A stretch of DNA of 64,000 bases from Bacteroidota bacterium (GTDB lineage Bacteria > Bacteroidota > Bacteroidia > Chitinophagales > Chitinophagaceae): the NCBI GenBank assembly GCA_013287475.1, contig JABDDT010000003.1, positions 22,886 to 86,885 of the forward strand. Reading direction: 5' to 3'. Of the stretch, positions 12,001 to 20,831 are shown one piece after another. Position 1 is the first letter of the stretch; each line of letters opens with the position of its first letter. A program made the position numbers and the translations under genes. Below the pieces are notes generated by a model. It was not told the DNA's origin and ran no database searches. It saw only the letters and a list, made by a program, of their open reading frames with translations.

Positions 12001-12265
12001 CGGTTACCGACTCAAAACCTACGATGGTAATTAACAATGCATTCACTTTTTGTGATGAATTGATCGTAAAAGTTCCATCCGATCCGGTTAAAGTGGCTGA
12101 CTTGCCTCCCTTTACCTGTACAGTTGCTCCAACTACCGGTTTCTTGTCTGTGTTACTTAAAACACGGCCGGTAATAGATGTTTGAGCGAAAAGACTTAAG
12201 CTAAGGAAAAGAAGGAATGCGGTGTTCAGCCCCGCCAGGAGTTTAAATTTAGTTGGCATAAGCAA
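9029..12265 (-). CDS. SusC/RagA family TonB-linked outer membrane protein
   Basis: Carboxypeptidase-like N-terminal domain, plug motif SLNDVVVTGYTAQKKKDITGAV, C-terminal barrel. Start may be 12259. Confidence 0.95.
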   Translation of the reverse strand: MLMPTKFKLLAGLNTAFLLFLSLSLFAQTSITGRVLSNTDKKPVVGATVQVKGGKSATLTGSDGTFTINSSQKVNALLITIVGFESVTVPVNGTSVGDIMLSISATSLNDVVVTGYTAQKKKDITGAVAVVDIKNMKEVPGTSTEALLQGQAAGVTVINSGQPGGGSNIHIRGITSIGNVDPLVIVDGVQSSMHDLNMSDIESIQVLKDAGAVAIYGIQGSNGVVIITTKRGHGKATITYDGFYGSQQPLANGFNLSGSQTYADALWLQAYNAGQIPGNTWFGQGGPTYAPPTLPAYLTPLPYSNATGTPNPNYVALQDPKTYNIPNNQITKTALVGTDWFHEIFKPAPWTQHTLSASAATERSSYYFSFSYLDQQGTLIDTYNKRYSLRANTVFNVKDHVRIGENAYIFFKENPYFNNQNEGNAISLSYRIPPLIPVYDVAGNYAGTHSFTINNSGNPVADQQRSANNLGNDVQITGNVFADVDFAKHFDIKTSLGGTYDNNYYYYFGYTPYENAEGSTAQNNFTEGAAYSTALVWTNTLTYNQNFGDLSLKALVGTESKQFYARGMQGSSGDYFSTNPDYWTLSTGNPGIQAVTTATYSTAGILPQQSTLYSQFGRVDLDYQDKYLLSGTIRRDQSSIFAPGHQTSTFPSVSAGWRISQEDFLKNTTWLKDLKLRGSWGKSGNLSNTPTTNAYNTSGSNAFNSYYDINGTSTSSQLGFYAATLGNQFTTWEGDVLSDVGIDATINHFTLTADWFNKKVNGLLFRPTYAATAGGATPPYVNFGDIQSTGVDFSLGYHDQVNKDFTFDLTLTGTHYVSKVLSLPPGLAYYSAGANGSSRIGNFTRMQPGQAVGAFFGYKVIGYFKDAADVAASPTQSGAAPGAFKFADINGDKTIDVNDRTYIGNPNPKFTYGFNIAATWKALDFSAFFYGSYGNDVFNYVKYWIDFPQVFEGAVSKDLITNSWSPTNLNPKYPQITSVSSFSNTTQVNSWYVEDGSYLRLKALNIGYTVSPAILHKAGIDRLRIYVSGSNLFTITKYTGLDPELQGSNLSDQTNIGIDFGNYPANQKTYIVGVNLTF

Positions 12266-12475
12266 TTCGTCTTTTGGTTTAACGATGAGAAATTATAACC
12301 AAATTTAGGATTTCTTAAATGCTGACCTAATTTTTTTTTAACTTTTAATTGTAGATAATTAACCGGGTTAATTCTAAAGTTCCAAACTATTAACTTATGT
12401 GTTAAAAGAACATATTATGCCGGACCAGTATCAAAAATCTAATCTCCCTTTTTCAATTTTATTTATTTTGCAATT

Positions 12476-12799
12476 ATGATTAAATTAATCCGGTTAGTTT
12501 TTGCCGCTATTTTATGTGGGATAATCTTCTCTTCCTGCGCAAAAAAAATAAGTACCAGTGATGTTCAGGAAAGCCTGAAATCCGCCATGGACCTGTATCT
12601 GAATCATCAGCCCAAGATAGACACCTCCCGCGTTAAATTCCGCGTGATGGAAGTCGTCTATTTTGAAGATAAAACCAACTATCTCTGCAATTTCAAGGTA
12701 AATATGAAAGAAAAGAGAATTAATCAGCTTTTTGATACTACTGGAAATATGTCAGCCAGGATAACAAAGGATTTTAAAATCGTTTCCAGAACAGACTAA
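12476..12799 (+). CDS. Small putative lipoprotein, unknown function
   Basis: 107 aa ORF with lipobox-like IIFSSCAKK. Confidence 0.65.
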   Translation: MIKLIRLVFAAILCGIIFSSCAKKISTSDVQESLKSAMDLYLNHQPKIDTSRVKFRVMEVVYFEDKTNYLCNFKVNMKEKRINQLFDTTGNMSARITKDFKIVSRTD

Positions 12800-12841
12800 A
12801 ATAATAGCAATTTCCGGGTTGTCTCTTCCTTCTATGCCCTT

Positions 12842-12849
12842 TACTTTTG
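12842..12849 (+). promoter_or_regulatory. Bacteroidota-type -7 element (tacttttg) with TTG at 12819-12821
   Basis: Matches TAnnTTTG with an upstream TTG separated by 20 nt. Confidence 0.45.
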
Positions 12850-12852
12850 GGT

Positions 12853-13698
12853 ATGCAAGATTTCCAACGAATTGAACAGGCAATACGATTTATCCGCGAA
12901 AATTTCAGGGATCAGCCGGACCTGGATGAAATAGCACGGCAGGTTTATCTGAGTCCTTTTCATTTTCAGCGCCTATTTAAGGAATGGGCAGGAGTAAGCC
13001 CCAAAAAGTTCCTTCAATTCACCAGTATTGAATATGCTAAACAACTTCTCCATGAACAAAATACGCTGGCCGCAGTAAGTTTTGAAACCGGATTATCCGG
13101 AACCAGCCGTCTCCATGATTTATTTATCCAGATTGAAGGCATGACGCCAGGAGAATATCAGCATGGAGGAAAAAACCTGCATATAAATTATAGTCATGCA
13201 GAAACAATTTTTGGAGATATATTGATCGCATCTACAGATAAAGGAATTTGCCATATCTCTTTTATTCAGGAACACCTGAAGTCGCCGGAAACAGAAATAT
13301 TTAACCGTTTTCCTTCGTCTATGCTTGAGCAGAAAACAGATTTACACCAGCAGCAGGCACTTAAATTATTTCGGGAAGACTGGTCCGATCTGAACCGTAT
13401 TAAATTGCATCTGAAGGGAACTCCATTTCAGATCAAAGTGTGGAATGCGCTTCTTCATATCCCGTTGGGTTCTTTAAAATCTTATTTAAACATCGCAAAT
13501 GAAATCGGCGATGTGAACGCTTCCCGGGCAGTCGGGACAGCCATTGGAAACAACCCTGTCGCATTCCTTATTCCTTGTCATCGGGTCATAACATCCTCAG
13601 GAAATCTGGGAGGATATCACTGGGGCGTCGACCGAAAATCTGCTATGATAGGGTGGGAAGCAGCACAGAAGGCTGAAGGCATAAGGCTCAAGGCTTAA
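12853..13698 (+). CDS. Ada-like bifunctional protein: AraC-type HTH plus methylated-DNA-[protein]-cysteine S-methyltransferase
   Basis: AraC HTH (DEIARQVYLSPFHFQRLFKEWAGVSPKKFLQ) and active-site motif NPVAFLIPCHRVI. ATG 12853 preferred over the TTG in the track. Confidence 0.9.
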   Translation: MQDFQRIEQAIRFIRENFRDQPDLDEIARQVYLSPFHFQRLFKEWAGVSPKKFLQFTSIEYAKQLLHEQNTLAAVSFETGLSGTSRLHDLFIQIEGMTPGEYQHGGKNLHINYSHAETIFGDILIASTDKGICHISFIQEHLKSPETEIFNRFPSSMLEQKTDLHQQQALKLFREDWSDLNRIKLHLKGTPFQIKVWNALLHIPLGSLKSYLNIANEIGDVNASRAVGTAIGNNPVAFLIPCHRVITSSGNLGGYHWGVDRKSAMIGWEAAQKAEGIRLKA

Positions 13699-13717
13699 AG
13701 CTTTAGACTTAAAGAAG
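13669..13717. repeat. Degenerate 7-bp-period array
   Basis: aaggctg aaggcat aaggctc aaggctt aaagctt tagactt aaagaag; contains the stop codon of the Ada-like gene. Confidence 0.8.
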
Positions 13718-13744
13718 TAATTTTACAATTCAATTATCATCTGA

Positions 13745-14080
13745 ATGAAGCCTGAGAATTCCTTTCTTTCAAGAATACATCTTTACATTATCATATCAGG
13801 CTTCTTTGTATTACCCGGAATTTTTATTTCTTGTAATCAGAAACCAATTCCGGAAACAACATCTGCAGCAATAAAAAAATCTGATTCAGTACAGAAAAAG
13901 TTTACTGCAAACATGGTGAATAACAAAAAAGATCCTTCCTGTGGCATGCCGCTCACTGCCGGAATAGAGGACACGGTTCATTATAACGGTAAGGTTTATG
14001 GTTTCTGTTCTGACGAATGCAAACAGATATTCCTGAAAGACCCGAAGACTCTTGCGAAAAATGCAGAGATGAAAAACTAA
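13745..14080 (+). CDS. YHS domain-containing protein
   Basis: DPSCGMPL...YNGKVYGFCSDECKQIFLKDP, typical YHS metal-binding motif. Confidence 0.85.
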   Translation: MKPENSFLSRIHLYIIISGFFVLPGIFISCNQKPIPETTSAAIKKSDSVQKKFTANMVNNKKDPSCGMPLTAGIEDTVHYNGKVYGFCSDECKQIFLKDPKTLAKNAEMKN

Positions 14081-14090
14081 TTACTTTTCT

Positions 14091-14888
14091 TTATTTACCC
14101 AGTTTATATGCATATCCAAGCATCACAGTTGCTGCGCCTGTATTGTTTTTGCCATTGGCAGTTCCTTTTTGAATATTGAGGAATCCATAATTTCCGCCTG
14201 CTTCAAAAAATATTTTTTCATGCTGACTTGCTCCAAATAAATATTCTATTCCGACACTTCCATCTACGCCAAAATTTGTTGTATTCAGCTGATTCTTGAT
14301 ATCCGTTGTCTGGTCAAAGGATTGAGAACCGACAGGCAATGTATCTTTCGCAGCAGGATCTAAATAAATATAGCTATTGCCACTCGTTACCTGCTTTGCA
14401 GATAACAGAAATCCGAGATATGGTCCCGCAGCAATTGTGATCCTGAATTTTTTTTGTGTGTCCAGGTACCAACCGAATTTAGCGAGTATAGGAATCAGCA
14501 GATAGTCGAGTTTTGCCTCACTATTGAAATTTGCATACAGATAGGTTGGTACAGGCATTCCTTGTTGTTCGAAATATTGAGCAAGCTCCGTCGGCGTGGG
14601 CATGGCCTGAAATCCATCCTTCTTTCCTCCCTGCGCTGAATATTCAATTTTAGGAACAAGCGAAAAAAGACTGTTTACATGATATTCTCCAAAAATCGCA
14701 AATTCAGGGCCCAGTCTGGAGCTGTACCCTGTGTTAAGCGGATTATTATCTGAACCTCCTGCAGAAAGATTTGGAATACTTATTCCTCCCTGCAGACCCA
14801 GGTCCCACTGAGCTTTCGCTGTAAGAGAATAAAATAGAAAAAAGGTCAATCCTAAAATCGCCTGAGTGGAATTTTTTGTCATGATCAT
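14091..14888 (-). CDS. Outer membrane beta-barrel protein (PorT-like)
   Basis: Signal peptide and Gly/aromatic-alternating strands. Start called at 14888 because the track start at 14969 overlaps the phoU terminator. Confidence 0.75.
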   Translation of the reverse strand: MIMTKNSTQAILGLTFFLFYSLTAKAQWDLGLQGGISIPNLSAGGSDNNPLNTGYSSRLGPEFAIFGEYHVNSLFSLVPKIEYSAQGGKKDGFQAMPTPTELAQYFEQQGMPVPTYLYANFNSEAKLDYLLIPILAKFGWYLDTQKKFRITIAAGPYLGFLLSAKQVTSGNSYIYLDPAAKDTLPVGSQSFDQTTDIKNQLNTTNFGVDGSVGIEYLFGASQHEKIFFEAGGNYGFLNIQKGTANGKNNTGAATVMLGYAYKLGK

Positions 14889-14967
14889 TTTTTTAAAAGT
14901 GAACGATCCGCAACTTTCTGTACAAAAGTAAATGGTTATTAAATATTCTGTAATAAAATACGTGCAC

Positions 14968-14993
14968 AAAAAAAGCCATTACTGAGAATGGCT
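14968..14993 (-). terminator. Rho-independent terminator of the pst-phoU operon
   Basis: On the minus strand AGCCATT-CTCAGT-AATGGCT followed by TTTTTTT. Confidence 0.8.
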
Positions 14994-15017
14994 CTGGGAG
15001 AAAGACAGTGTTTACGG

Positions 15018-15680
15018 TTATTCATCCTGTTTATGCTTCAGCACTTTGGCTTCAACATAAAAAATGGTTTCTTCAGCAATATTTTTTGACTGGTCACCCA
15101 CTCTTTCCAGTCTTCTTATGATAGATAAATTAATCAAAGACTGATAGCAGTCCTGCGGAAATTTCTCCAGATATTTGACCGTCGTGGTGGTTGATTCTAT
15201 GTTTATTCTGTCCAGAAATTCGTCTTTCTGGAATACACTTCTTGCCAGACTGGTATCTTCATTTTCAAATGCGGTAAGTGTATCCTCAAGCATATTGATA
15301 GCTTCATCATACATTGCTATGGTCTCTGTCATTTTTAAAAGTTCCGGGTTGAATGGCTTATCGGCGCTCAGGATATATTTTGCAACACCTTCCGCAATAT
15401 CTCCGATACGTTCCAGATTGGAATTGATTTTCAGTACTGCCAATACAAACCGGAGATCTACCGCCACCGGGGTAAGAAGCGCAAATATGTTTTCACAATC
15501 ACGGTCAATTTTTAATTCTGAACCGTTTACTCTTTTTTCCCTTGAAACAACTTCGCGTGCCAGGTTTTTATCGAAATTTACCATCGCAATATTTGATTTA
15601 ACCAATTGCGAATGCACCAGGCTCCACATATTGATTATTTCTTTTTTTAACTCCTTAAGTTCTATTTCTAACTGTGACAT
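15018..15680 (-). CDS. phoU: Phosphate signaling complex protein PhoU
   Basis: PhoU-type helical protein (LERIGDIAEGVAKY; LERVGDQSKNIAEE) adjacent to pstB. Confidence 0.93.
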   Translation of the reverse strand: MSQLEIELKELKKEIINMWSLVHSQLVKSNIAMVNFDKNLAREVVSREKRVNGSELKIDRDCENIFALLTPVAVDLRFVLAVLKINSNLERIGDIAEGVAKYILSADKPFNPELLKMTETIAMYDEAINMLEDTLTAFENEDTSLARSVFQKDEFLDRINIESTTTTVKYLEKFPQDCYQSLINLSIIRRLERVGDQSKNIAEETIFYVEAKVLKHKQDE

Positions 15681-15705
15681 ATAAATATCTTGATTAAAGG
15701 TAGAC

Positions 15706-16464
15706 CTAACTAAATCTTCCGGTTATATAATTCTGAGTTCTTTTATCCTGCGGATTGGTAAACATGAGTTTTGTATCGTCATATTCCACCAGTTCTCCCA
15801 AATAAAAAAAAGCTGTTTTATCACTCACCCTTGCGGCCTGCTGCATATTATGCGTTACGATAACAAGCGTGAAATTTTTTTTCAGTTCATGAAGTAGTTC
15901 TTCAATACTGGAAGTTGATATAGGATCCAGTGCCGATGTAGGTTCATCCAGTAACAATACCTCTGGTTCCATGGCAATTGCACGTGCAATACATAACCTC
16001 TGTTGCTGCCCTCCGGAAAGAAAAGTTCCTTTTTTATACAATGAATCCTTTACTTCATTCCAAAGCGCTGCTTTGGAAAGCGAATCCTCCACTTTCTGAT
16101 CTCTTTCAGCTTTGGGAAGCTTCATGCCATTTAGCTTATAGCCGGCAATTACATTGTCGTATATACTGAGATTGGGAAAAGGATTTGGTCTTTGAAATAC
16201 CATCCCGATTTTCAGGCGAACGAATATGGGATGCATTTCATAGACATTCTCATTGTTCAGAATCATTTCTCCATTGCTCGTTGCACCCTGAATCAGTTCA
16301 TGCATGCGATTGATACAACGCAGATATGTCGTTTTTCCGCAACCTGAGGGGCCCATTACTGCGACGATATTGTTTTTTGGAATATCAATGTTAACATTCT
16401 TCACCACATGGTTGGTTCCGAAGTAAGCATTGAACTTCCGGCTTTTTATAATTGTACGTTCCAT
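15706..16464 (-). CDS. pstB: Phosphate ABC transporter ATP-binding protein PstB
   Basis: Walker A GPSGCGKTT, signature LSGGQQQRLCIARAIA, Walker B LLLDEPTSALDP; neighbourhood. Confidence 0.95.
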   Translation of the reverse strand: MERTIIKSRKFNAYFGTNHVVKNVNIDIPKNNIVAVMGPSGCGKTTYLRCINRMHELIQGATSNGEMILNNENVYEMHPIFVRLKIGMVFQRPNPFPNLSIYDNVIAGYKLNGMKLPKAERDQKVEDSLSKAALWNEVKDSLYKKGTFLSGGQQQRLCIARAIAMEPEVLLLDEPTSALDPISTSSIEELLHELKKNFTLVIVTHNMQQAARVSDKTAFFYLGELVEYDDTKLMFTNPQDKRTQNYITGRFS

Positions 16465-17291
16465 CGTTTTGTTGTCAGCTTTGTAATAATATTTAATAAC
16501 AATACCGTAAATAATAAAATCAGTGCGGCGCCCCAGGCCATATCATGCCAGTCATCATAAGGACTGGTGGCATAATTGAAAATCATTAAAGGCAAACTTT
16601 GCATCGGCTTGCCCAGGTTAGTACTAAGAAATGGATTCCCAAATGCCGTAAATAACAGAGGTGCTGTTTCTCCGGCAATACGCGCGATGGATAACATGAC
16701 GCCGGAAAGTATTCCACTGATTCCGCAGGGAACAATCACCCTCAGTATTACTTTATGATACGGGAGACCAAGTGCAAGTCCGGCTTCTTTTAAGGAAAAC
16801 GGAATCAGTTTCAGTGTTTCTTCCGTTGAACGTATCAGGATGGGTAACATCATAATGGCAAGAGCTATACTTCCTGAAAAAGCAGAAAAAGTGCCGATAG
16901 GTTTTACAACCCAGAAATAAACCACGATCCCAGTTACTATGGAAGGAACACCCTGTAAAACGTCTACTGATAAGCGGCTCCAGTAAGAAAGCCGGCTTGT
17001 ACTATTTTCACTTAAATAAATGCCACACATGATGCCGAGGGGAATCGCCATCACGGCAGCAGTGACTACTATCAATATGGATCCGATCAGGGCATTGACA
17101 ATTCCGCCGCCCGATTCGCCAACGGGTTTAGGAATTTTTGTCAGAAATGTCCAATTAATTTTTGTTATACCCTCCCTGAAAATATAAATGATGATAAATA
17201 TTAATGGAATTGTAATCAGGAATGCCAGGAAAACGATCAGTACCTGCATCGCTTTACTTTTTCCCATCCGGAATTTTACGTTTACATCCAT
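16446..17291 (-). CDS. pstA: Phosphate ABC transporter permease PstA
   Basis: Permease with GGGIVNALIGSI and EAGLALGLPYHKVI motifs; pst order. Confidence 0.93.
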   Translation of the reverse strand: MDVNVKFRMGKSKAMQVLIVFLAFLITIPLIFIIIYIFREGITKINWTFLTKIPKPVGESGGGIVNALIGSILIVVTAAVMAIPLGIMCGIYLSENSTSRLSYWSRLSVDVLQGVPSIVTGIVVYFWVVKPIGTFSAFSGSIALAIMMLPILIRSTEETLKLIPFSLKEAGLALGLPYHKVILRVIVPCGISGILSGVMLSIARIAGETAPLLFTAFGNPFLSTNLGKPMQSLPLMIFNYATSPYDDWHDMAWGAALILLFTVLLLNIITKLTTKRWNVQL

Positions 17292-17294
17292 ATT

Positions 17295-18209
17295 TTATTC
17301 GTTTGTAAACCTTTTAATAATGCGTTTCCCGATCATATTGATTACAACGGTCACAAGAAATAAAACAAGACCCAATTCAATCAGGGCAGATAAATATACC
17401 GCATGATCTGCTTCGGTAAATTCATTGGCAATGACACTGGCCATCGTATTCCCGGGGGCAAAAATACTGGTAGGGATTAGACTGGTATTTCCAATTACCA
17501 TGGTAACTGCCATGGTTTCTCCAAGTGCCCTGCCTAGTGAAAGTAAAATGCCTGCAAATAATCCGGATTTAGTATATGGCAGTATTACATTAGTAAGTAC
17601 TTCATATCTTGTTGCACCCAAAGAATAAGCCGCCTCCTTTAAAGGCGAAGGAACCAGTCGAATCATTTCCCGACCAAGAGATGCTGCATATGGAATGATC
17701 ATGACGGCGAGAATCAGGGAAGCTGTAAAAATGCCAATCCCATAAGGCAAAATACCCAATTTCATTTCTAATGAACGAACCAGTGGAACAAGAACCAGCA
17801 ATCCCCAGAATCCATAAATTACGGAAGGAACAGCTGCAATAAGTTCTACGGTGTTTTTTAAAAAATTTGAAAGCCATCCTTTAGGATTGTATTCTCCAAG
17901 GTAAACGGCAATAGCAAATGAAAATGGAATTGAAATGATCAAAGCCAGAAAAGAGGTAAGTACGGTACCCAGCAAAAAAGGTGCAGCACCGTAAATATTA
18001 TTAACAGGATCCCAGGTCGTTCCCCACAAATATTTTAAACCCAGGGATCTGATAGACGGGACCGACTCAATTATAAGTGTGAGAAGAATGCCAAGGACCA
18101 GTATGACCATGGCTGCACCGATGATAACAAGTGATCGTTTAAAAAGCGATTCAGCCCTTATCTGGCCGTTAGAATTCTTCCTTTTGCTGATTCTCTTTAT
18201 TTCGTCCAT
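17295..18209 (-). CDS. pstC: Phosphate ABC transporter permease PstC
   Basis: YGFWGLLVLVPL and EAAYSLGATRYEV permease motifs; pst order. Confidence 0.93.
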   Translation of the reverse strand: MDEIKRISKRKNSNGQIRAESLFKRSLVIIGAAMVILVLGILLTLIIESVPSIRSLGLKYLWGTTWDPVNNIYGAAPFLLGTVLTSFLALIISIPFSFAIAVYLGEYNPKGWLSNFLKNTVELIAAVPSVIYGFWGLLVLVPLVRSLEMKLGILPYGIGIFTASLILAVMIIPYAASLGREMIRLVPSPLKEAAYSLGATRYEVLTNVILPYTKSGLFAGILLSLGRALGETMAVTMVIGNTSLIPTSIFAPGNTMASVIANEFTEADHAVYLSALIELGLVLFLVTVVINMIGKRIIKRFTNE

Positions 18210-18227
18210 ACTCTACTCAATTGTTAA

Positions 18228-18294
18228 TTGCAAAATTGTTAATTGTTAATGCTAACTAATATCATTAACAATTAACAATTGACAATTGACAATT
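18228..18294. repeat. Heptamer-period inverted repeat between pstS and pstC
   Basis: aacaatt aacaatt gacaatt gacaatt (18267-18294) facing aattgttaattgcaaaattgttaattgttaatg; abuts the pstS stop. Confidence 0.8.
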
Positions 18295-19368
18295 TTATAA
18301 AATCGGCTTCCCATTGTAAGTGGCAGATTTCAATATTTTCTCTGCTACTTTCAATGCTTCCTTAGAAAGAGGTGAATAGTTTAGAGGTTCAGCAAATTGT
18401 TGTCCCTCATGAATATTCCACCACATTAATTTCATGAGTTTGGTTGCACGGTCCTGAGAGCGGCCATTATAATTCTGTTCCTTGTAAATCAACGCCCATG
18501 TAAAACCACTGATCGGATATCCGTCCGGTGCATCCGTATCTGTAATAAAGATTTTTGAATCATCAGGCAGTTTTACATTTCCCGCCGCAGTCACAGAAGC
18601 AATGGAAGGTATGATAAAATTTCCTTTTTTGTTTTTGATTTTAGCATAGTCAAGCTTATTCTGCAATGCGTAAATAAGCTCAACATATCCTATAGCGCCC
18701 GGTGTTTGTTTTACAAGACCGGAAACGCCTTCACTTCCTTTTCCACCCAAACCAGCAGGCCAGTTAACTGCCCCCCCGCTTCCTACTTTGGTTTTCCAAT
18801 CAGAACTTACTTTAGACAGATAATTTGTAAAGATATTAGTAGTCCCGCTGCCATCAGAACGGTGCGCTACCAGGATTGGGAAAGCTGGTATATCAACACC
18901 TTTATTTATTGCAATAATTCTTGGATCGTTCCAGATTTTAATGTTTCCGAGAAAAATATCAGCTATGATATCGGGTGTAAGGCTAATAAGATTATTATTT
19001 CCAGGAAGATTGTATGTAATTACGACTGCACCCGAAGCCTGTGGAATATGCAGAACAGGTACTCCTATTTTTGTACTCTGCTCATCATTCAACGGTCCAT
19101 CTGATGCGCCAAAGTCAATCGTTTTATTGGTCAGTTGTAAAATGCCTCCTCCTGATCCAATACTTTGATAGTTTACCTGAATACCTGTTTTCTGATTATA
19201 ATCTGCAAAAATTTTAGAATACAGTGGATTGATGAATGAACTTCCTGCACCAAGGATAGTTTTATCATCTGCCTGGGCCTCAACCTTTGTTTGAATTCCG
19301 GTGATAGCGGTCATTACCAAAGCAAAGGCGGTCAGGCTTTGTTTAAAGATCTCTAAAAACTTTTTCAT
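18295..19368 (-). CDS. pstS: Phosphate ABC transporter substrate-binding protein PstS
   Basis: GAGSSFINPLYSKIFADY, SDGSGTTNIFTNYLSKVS, GAIGYVELIYA typical of PstS. Confidence 0.95.
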   Translation of the reverse strand: MKKFLEIFKQSLTAFALVMTAITGIQTKVEAQADDKTILGAGSSFINPLYSKIFADYNQKTGIQVNYQSIGSGGGILQLTNKTIDFGASDGPLNDEQSTKIGVPVLHIPQASGAVVITYNLPGNNNLISLTPDIIADIFLGNIKIWNDPRIIAINKGVDIPAFPILVAHRSDGSGTTNIFTNYLSKVSSDWKTKVGSGGAVNWPAGLGGKGSEGVSGLVKQTPGAIGYVELIYALQNKLDYAKIKNKKGNFIIPSIASVTAAGNVKLPDDSKIFITDTDAPDGYPISGFTWALIYKEQNYNGRSQDRATKLMKLMWWNIHEGQQFAEPLNYSPLSKEALKVAEKILKSATYNGKPIL

Positions 19369-19398
19369 GTTTTGTTTTTTATGTTGTGGTTAAAATTT

Positions 19399-20784
19399 CT
19401 AGAAACCGCCATTATCATAATTTTTTCCGAACGCGAAAAAGAAAGTCAACCTCCAAACTATATCATGGTCTTTATTTGATACGAGCTGAGATGAATAACT
19501 GTTATACCAGACATTCGGCATAAAGTGCACACGGGCGGCCGGTTTAAAATCAAGACCGGCAGTAAAAAATTGTTGTTTATATGTCTGATCACCTGTTGTA
19601 GTGTAAGTAACAGATGGGGTAGCTGCATTATAATTATAAACAGTATGGAATGAGTTATCGTTGTAGTTGCTGGTATTACCGGCGTATTTGGTTGAAATGC
19701 TGGTATTTACGTAATTGTTTGGATTATAAAAATCATACCTGACAAAGAATCTAAGTTTATTCTTAACGATGTCTCCGTGAATATACATAGACAGTCCTGA
19801 AGGGGTAGTACTTAAAGTGTCAGCACCACCCACTGTAAAAGTTTCAATGTTATCGTTCTTCAGGTTGTTTATAAACCCTTCAACTCCGATCGTAAAACCT
19901 GACCCCGGGTTCATACTTTTATCAGTTGCTGAACTATTCCAGGCAATAAAACCTTTTAACATCTGGCGGGAATGATGCCAGGTGGTAATCCAGTTCAGCC
20001 TCTGATAATCAGCATAAAAATCAACTACGATATGCTTATGAGCAAAATATCCATAAACGTCGCCATAAAACCATTTGAAAGGTGTATAATCCGGTTTGTC
20101 ACTTGTCCCGTTTGCAGCCAACAGGTTATATCCAAAGTTTTTAGTCTCTGGATCAAATACTCCTTGTAAGGCAACACCGAAATCATATGAAGGAGTACGA
20201 CGGATATCTGCGATTGTTCTTTCAATCGACCTGTAGCTCCAGACTTTTTCTGTTATACCAGGAAAAGCGGGTGTTGACATTTCACCTACAACCAGGTCGG
20301 TTCCTTTCCATATCCCTTTCCAACGAACGTTCATATTTTTAATATAGAAAGTCATTTTCTGATTAGTCAATAAATCTCCTGTTGAGTTACCGGCTGCGAA
20401 CGTAGTAGTTGTACCTGCTGCACTTCCTACAGGAGGAGCACCTGGAGGAAAATTATCTTCTGCAGCTAACAAGAGTTCAGCAGAGAATTTTTTAGAAATG
20501 TTATAGTCATACCCTAAATAGATACGACGAAACTGGAACATGCTGGTTTGTGCTCTGATACCTGTGTACTGGTTGCTTCCACCTCTGGATAAGGAGTCGG
20601 AATGTGACTTATAAGCAAAGTCGCCAAAAGCATAACCCCAAATACGCCCGGAGCCTTCTGCTCCAGAGCGGAAAAGAGAATCATTATTTAAAGCAGACTG
20701 TGCTCTGGAAGAATTTATTAAAAAAACAGACAGGAAAACAGAAACTGAAATTCTGAATAGCGTTTTGGTGAATCGACTTCTCAT
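19399..20784 (-). CDS. Outer membrane porin, presumably phosphate-related
   Basis: Signal peptide, beta-barrel pattern, aromatic-rich C-terminus, first gene before pstS. Start at 20784 (MRSRFTK) preferred. Confidence 0.75.
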   Translation of the reverse strand: MRSRFTKTLFRISVSVFLSVFLINSSRAQSALNNDSLFRSGAEGSGRIWGYAFGDFAYKSHSDSLSRGGSNQYTGIRAQTSMFQFRRIYLGYDYNISKKFSAELLLAAEDNFPPGAPPVGSAAGTTTTFAAGNSTGDLLTNQKMTFYIKNMNVRWKGIWKGTDLVVGEMSTPAFPGITEKVWSYRSIERTIADIRRTPSYDFGVALQGVFDPETKNFGYNLLAANGTSDKPDYTPFKWFYGDVYGYFAHKHIVVDFYADYQRLNWITTWHHSRQMLKGFIAWNSSATDKSMNPGSGFTIGVEGFINNLKNDNIETFTVGGADTLSTTPSGLSMYIHGDIVKNKLRFFVRYDFYNPNNYVNTSISTKYAGNTSNYNDNSFHTVYNYNAATPSVTYTTTGDQTYKQQFFTAGLDFKPAARVHFMPNVWYNSYSSQLVSNKDHDIVWRLTFFFAFGKNYDNGGF

Positions 20785-20831
20785 AAAAACTTGTTTTAAG
20801 AATTGATTTGGTAGCAAAAGACGTTAGGTCC

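Noticed and set aside
11525-12034. 169-aa plus-strand ORF
   Set aside because: Antisense to the SusC-like gene.
15175-15684. 169-aa ORF antisense to phoU
   Set aside because: Ser-rich shadow ORF of a well-supported gene.
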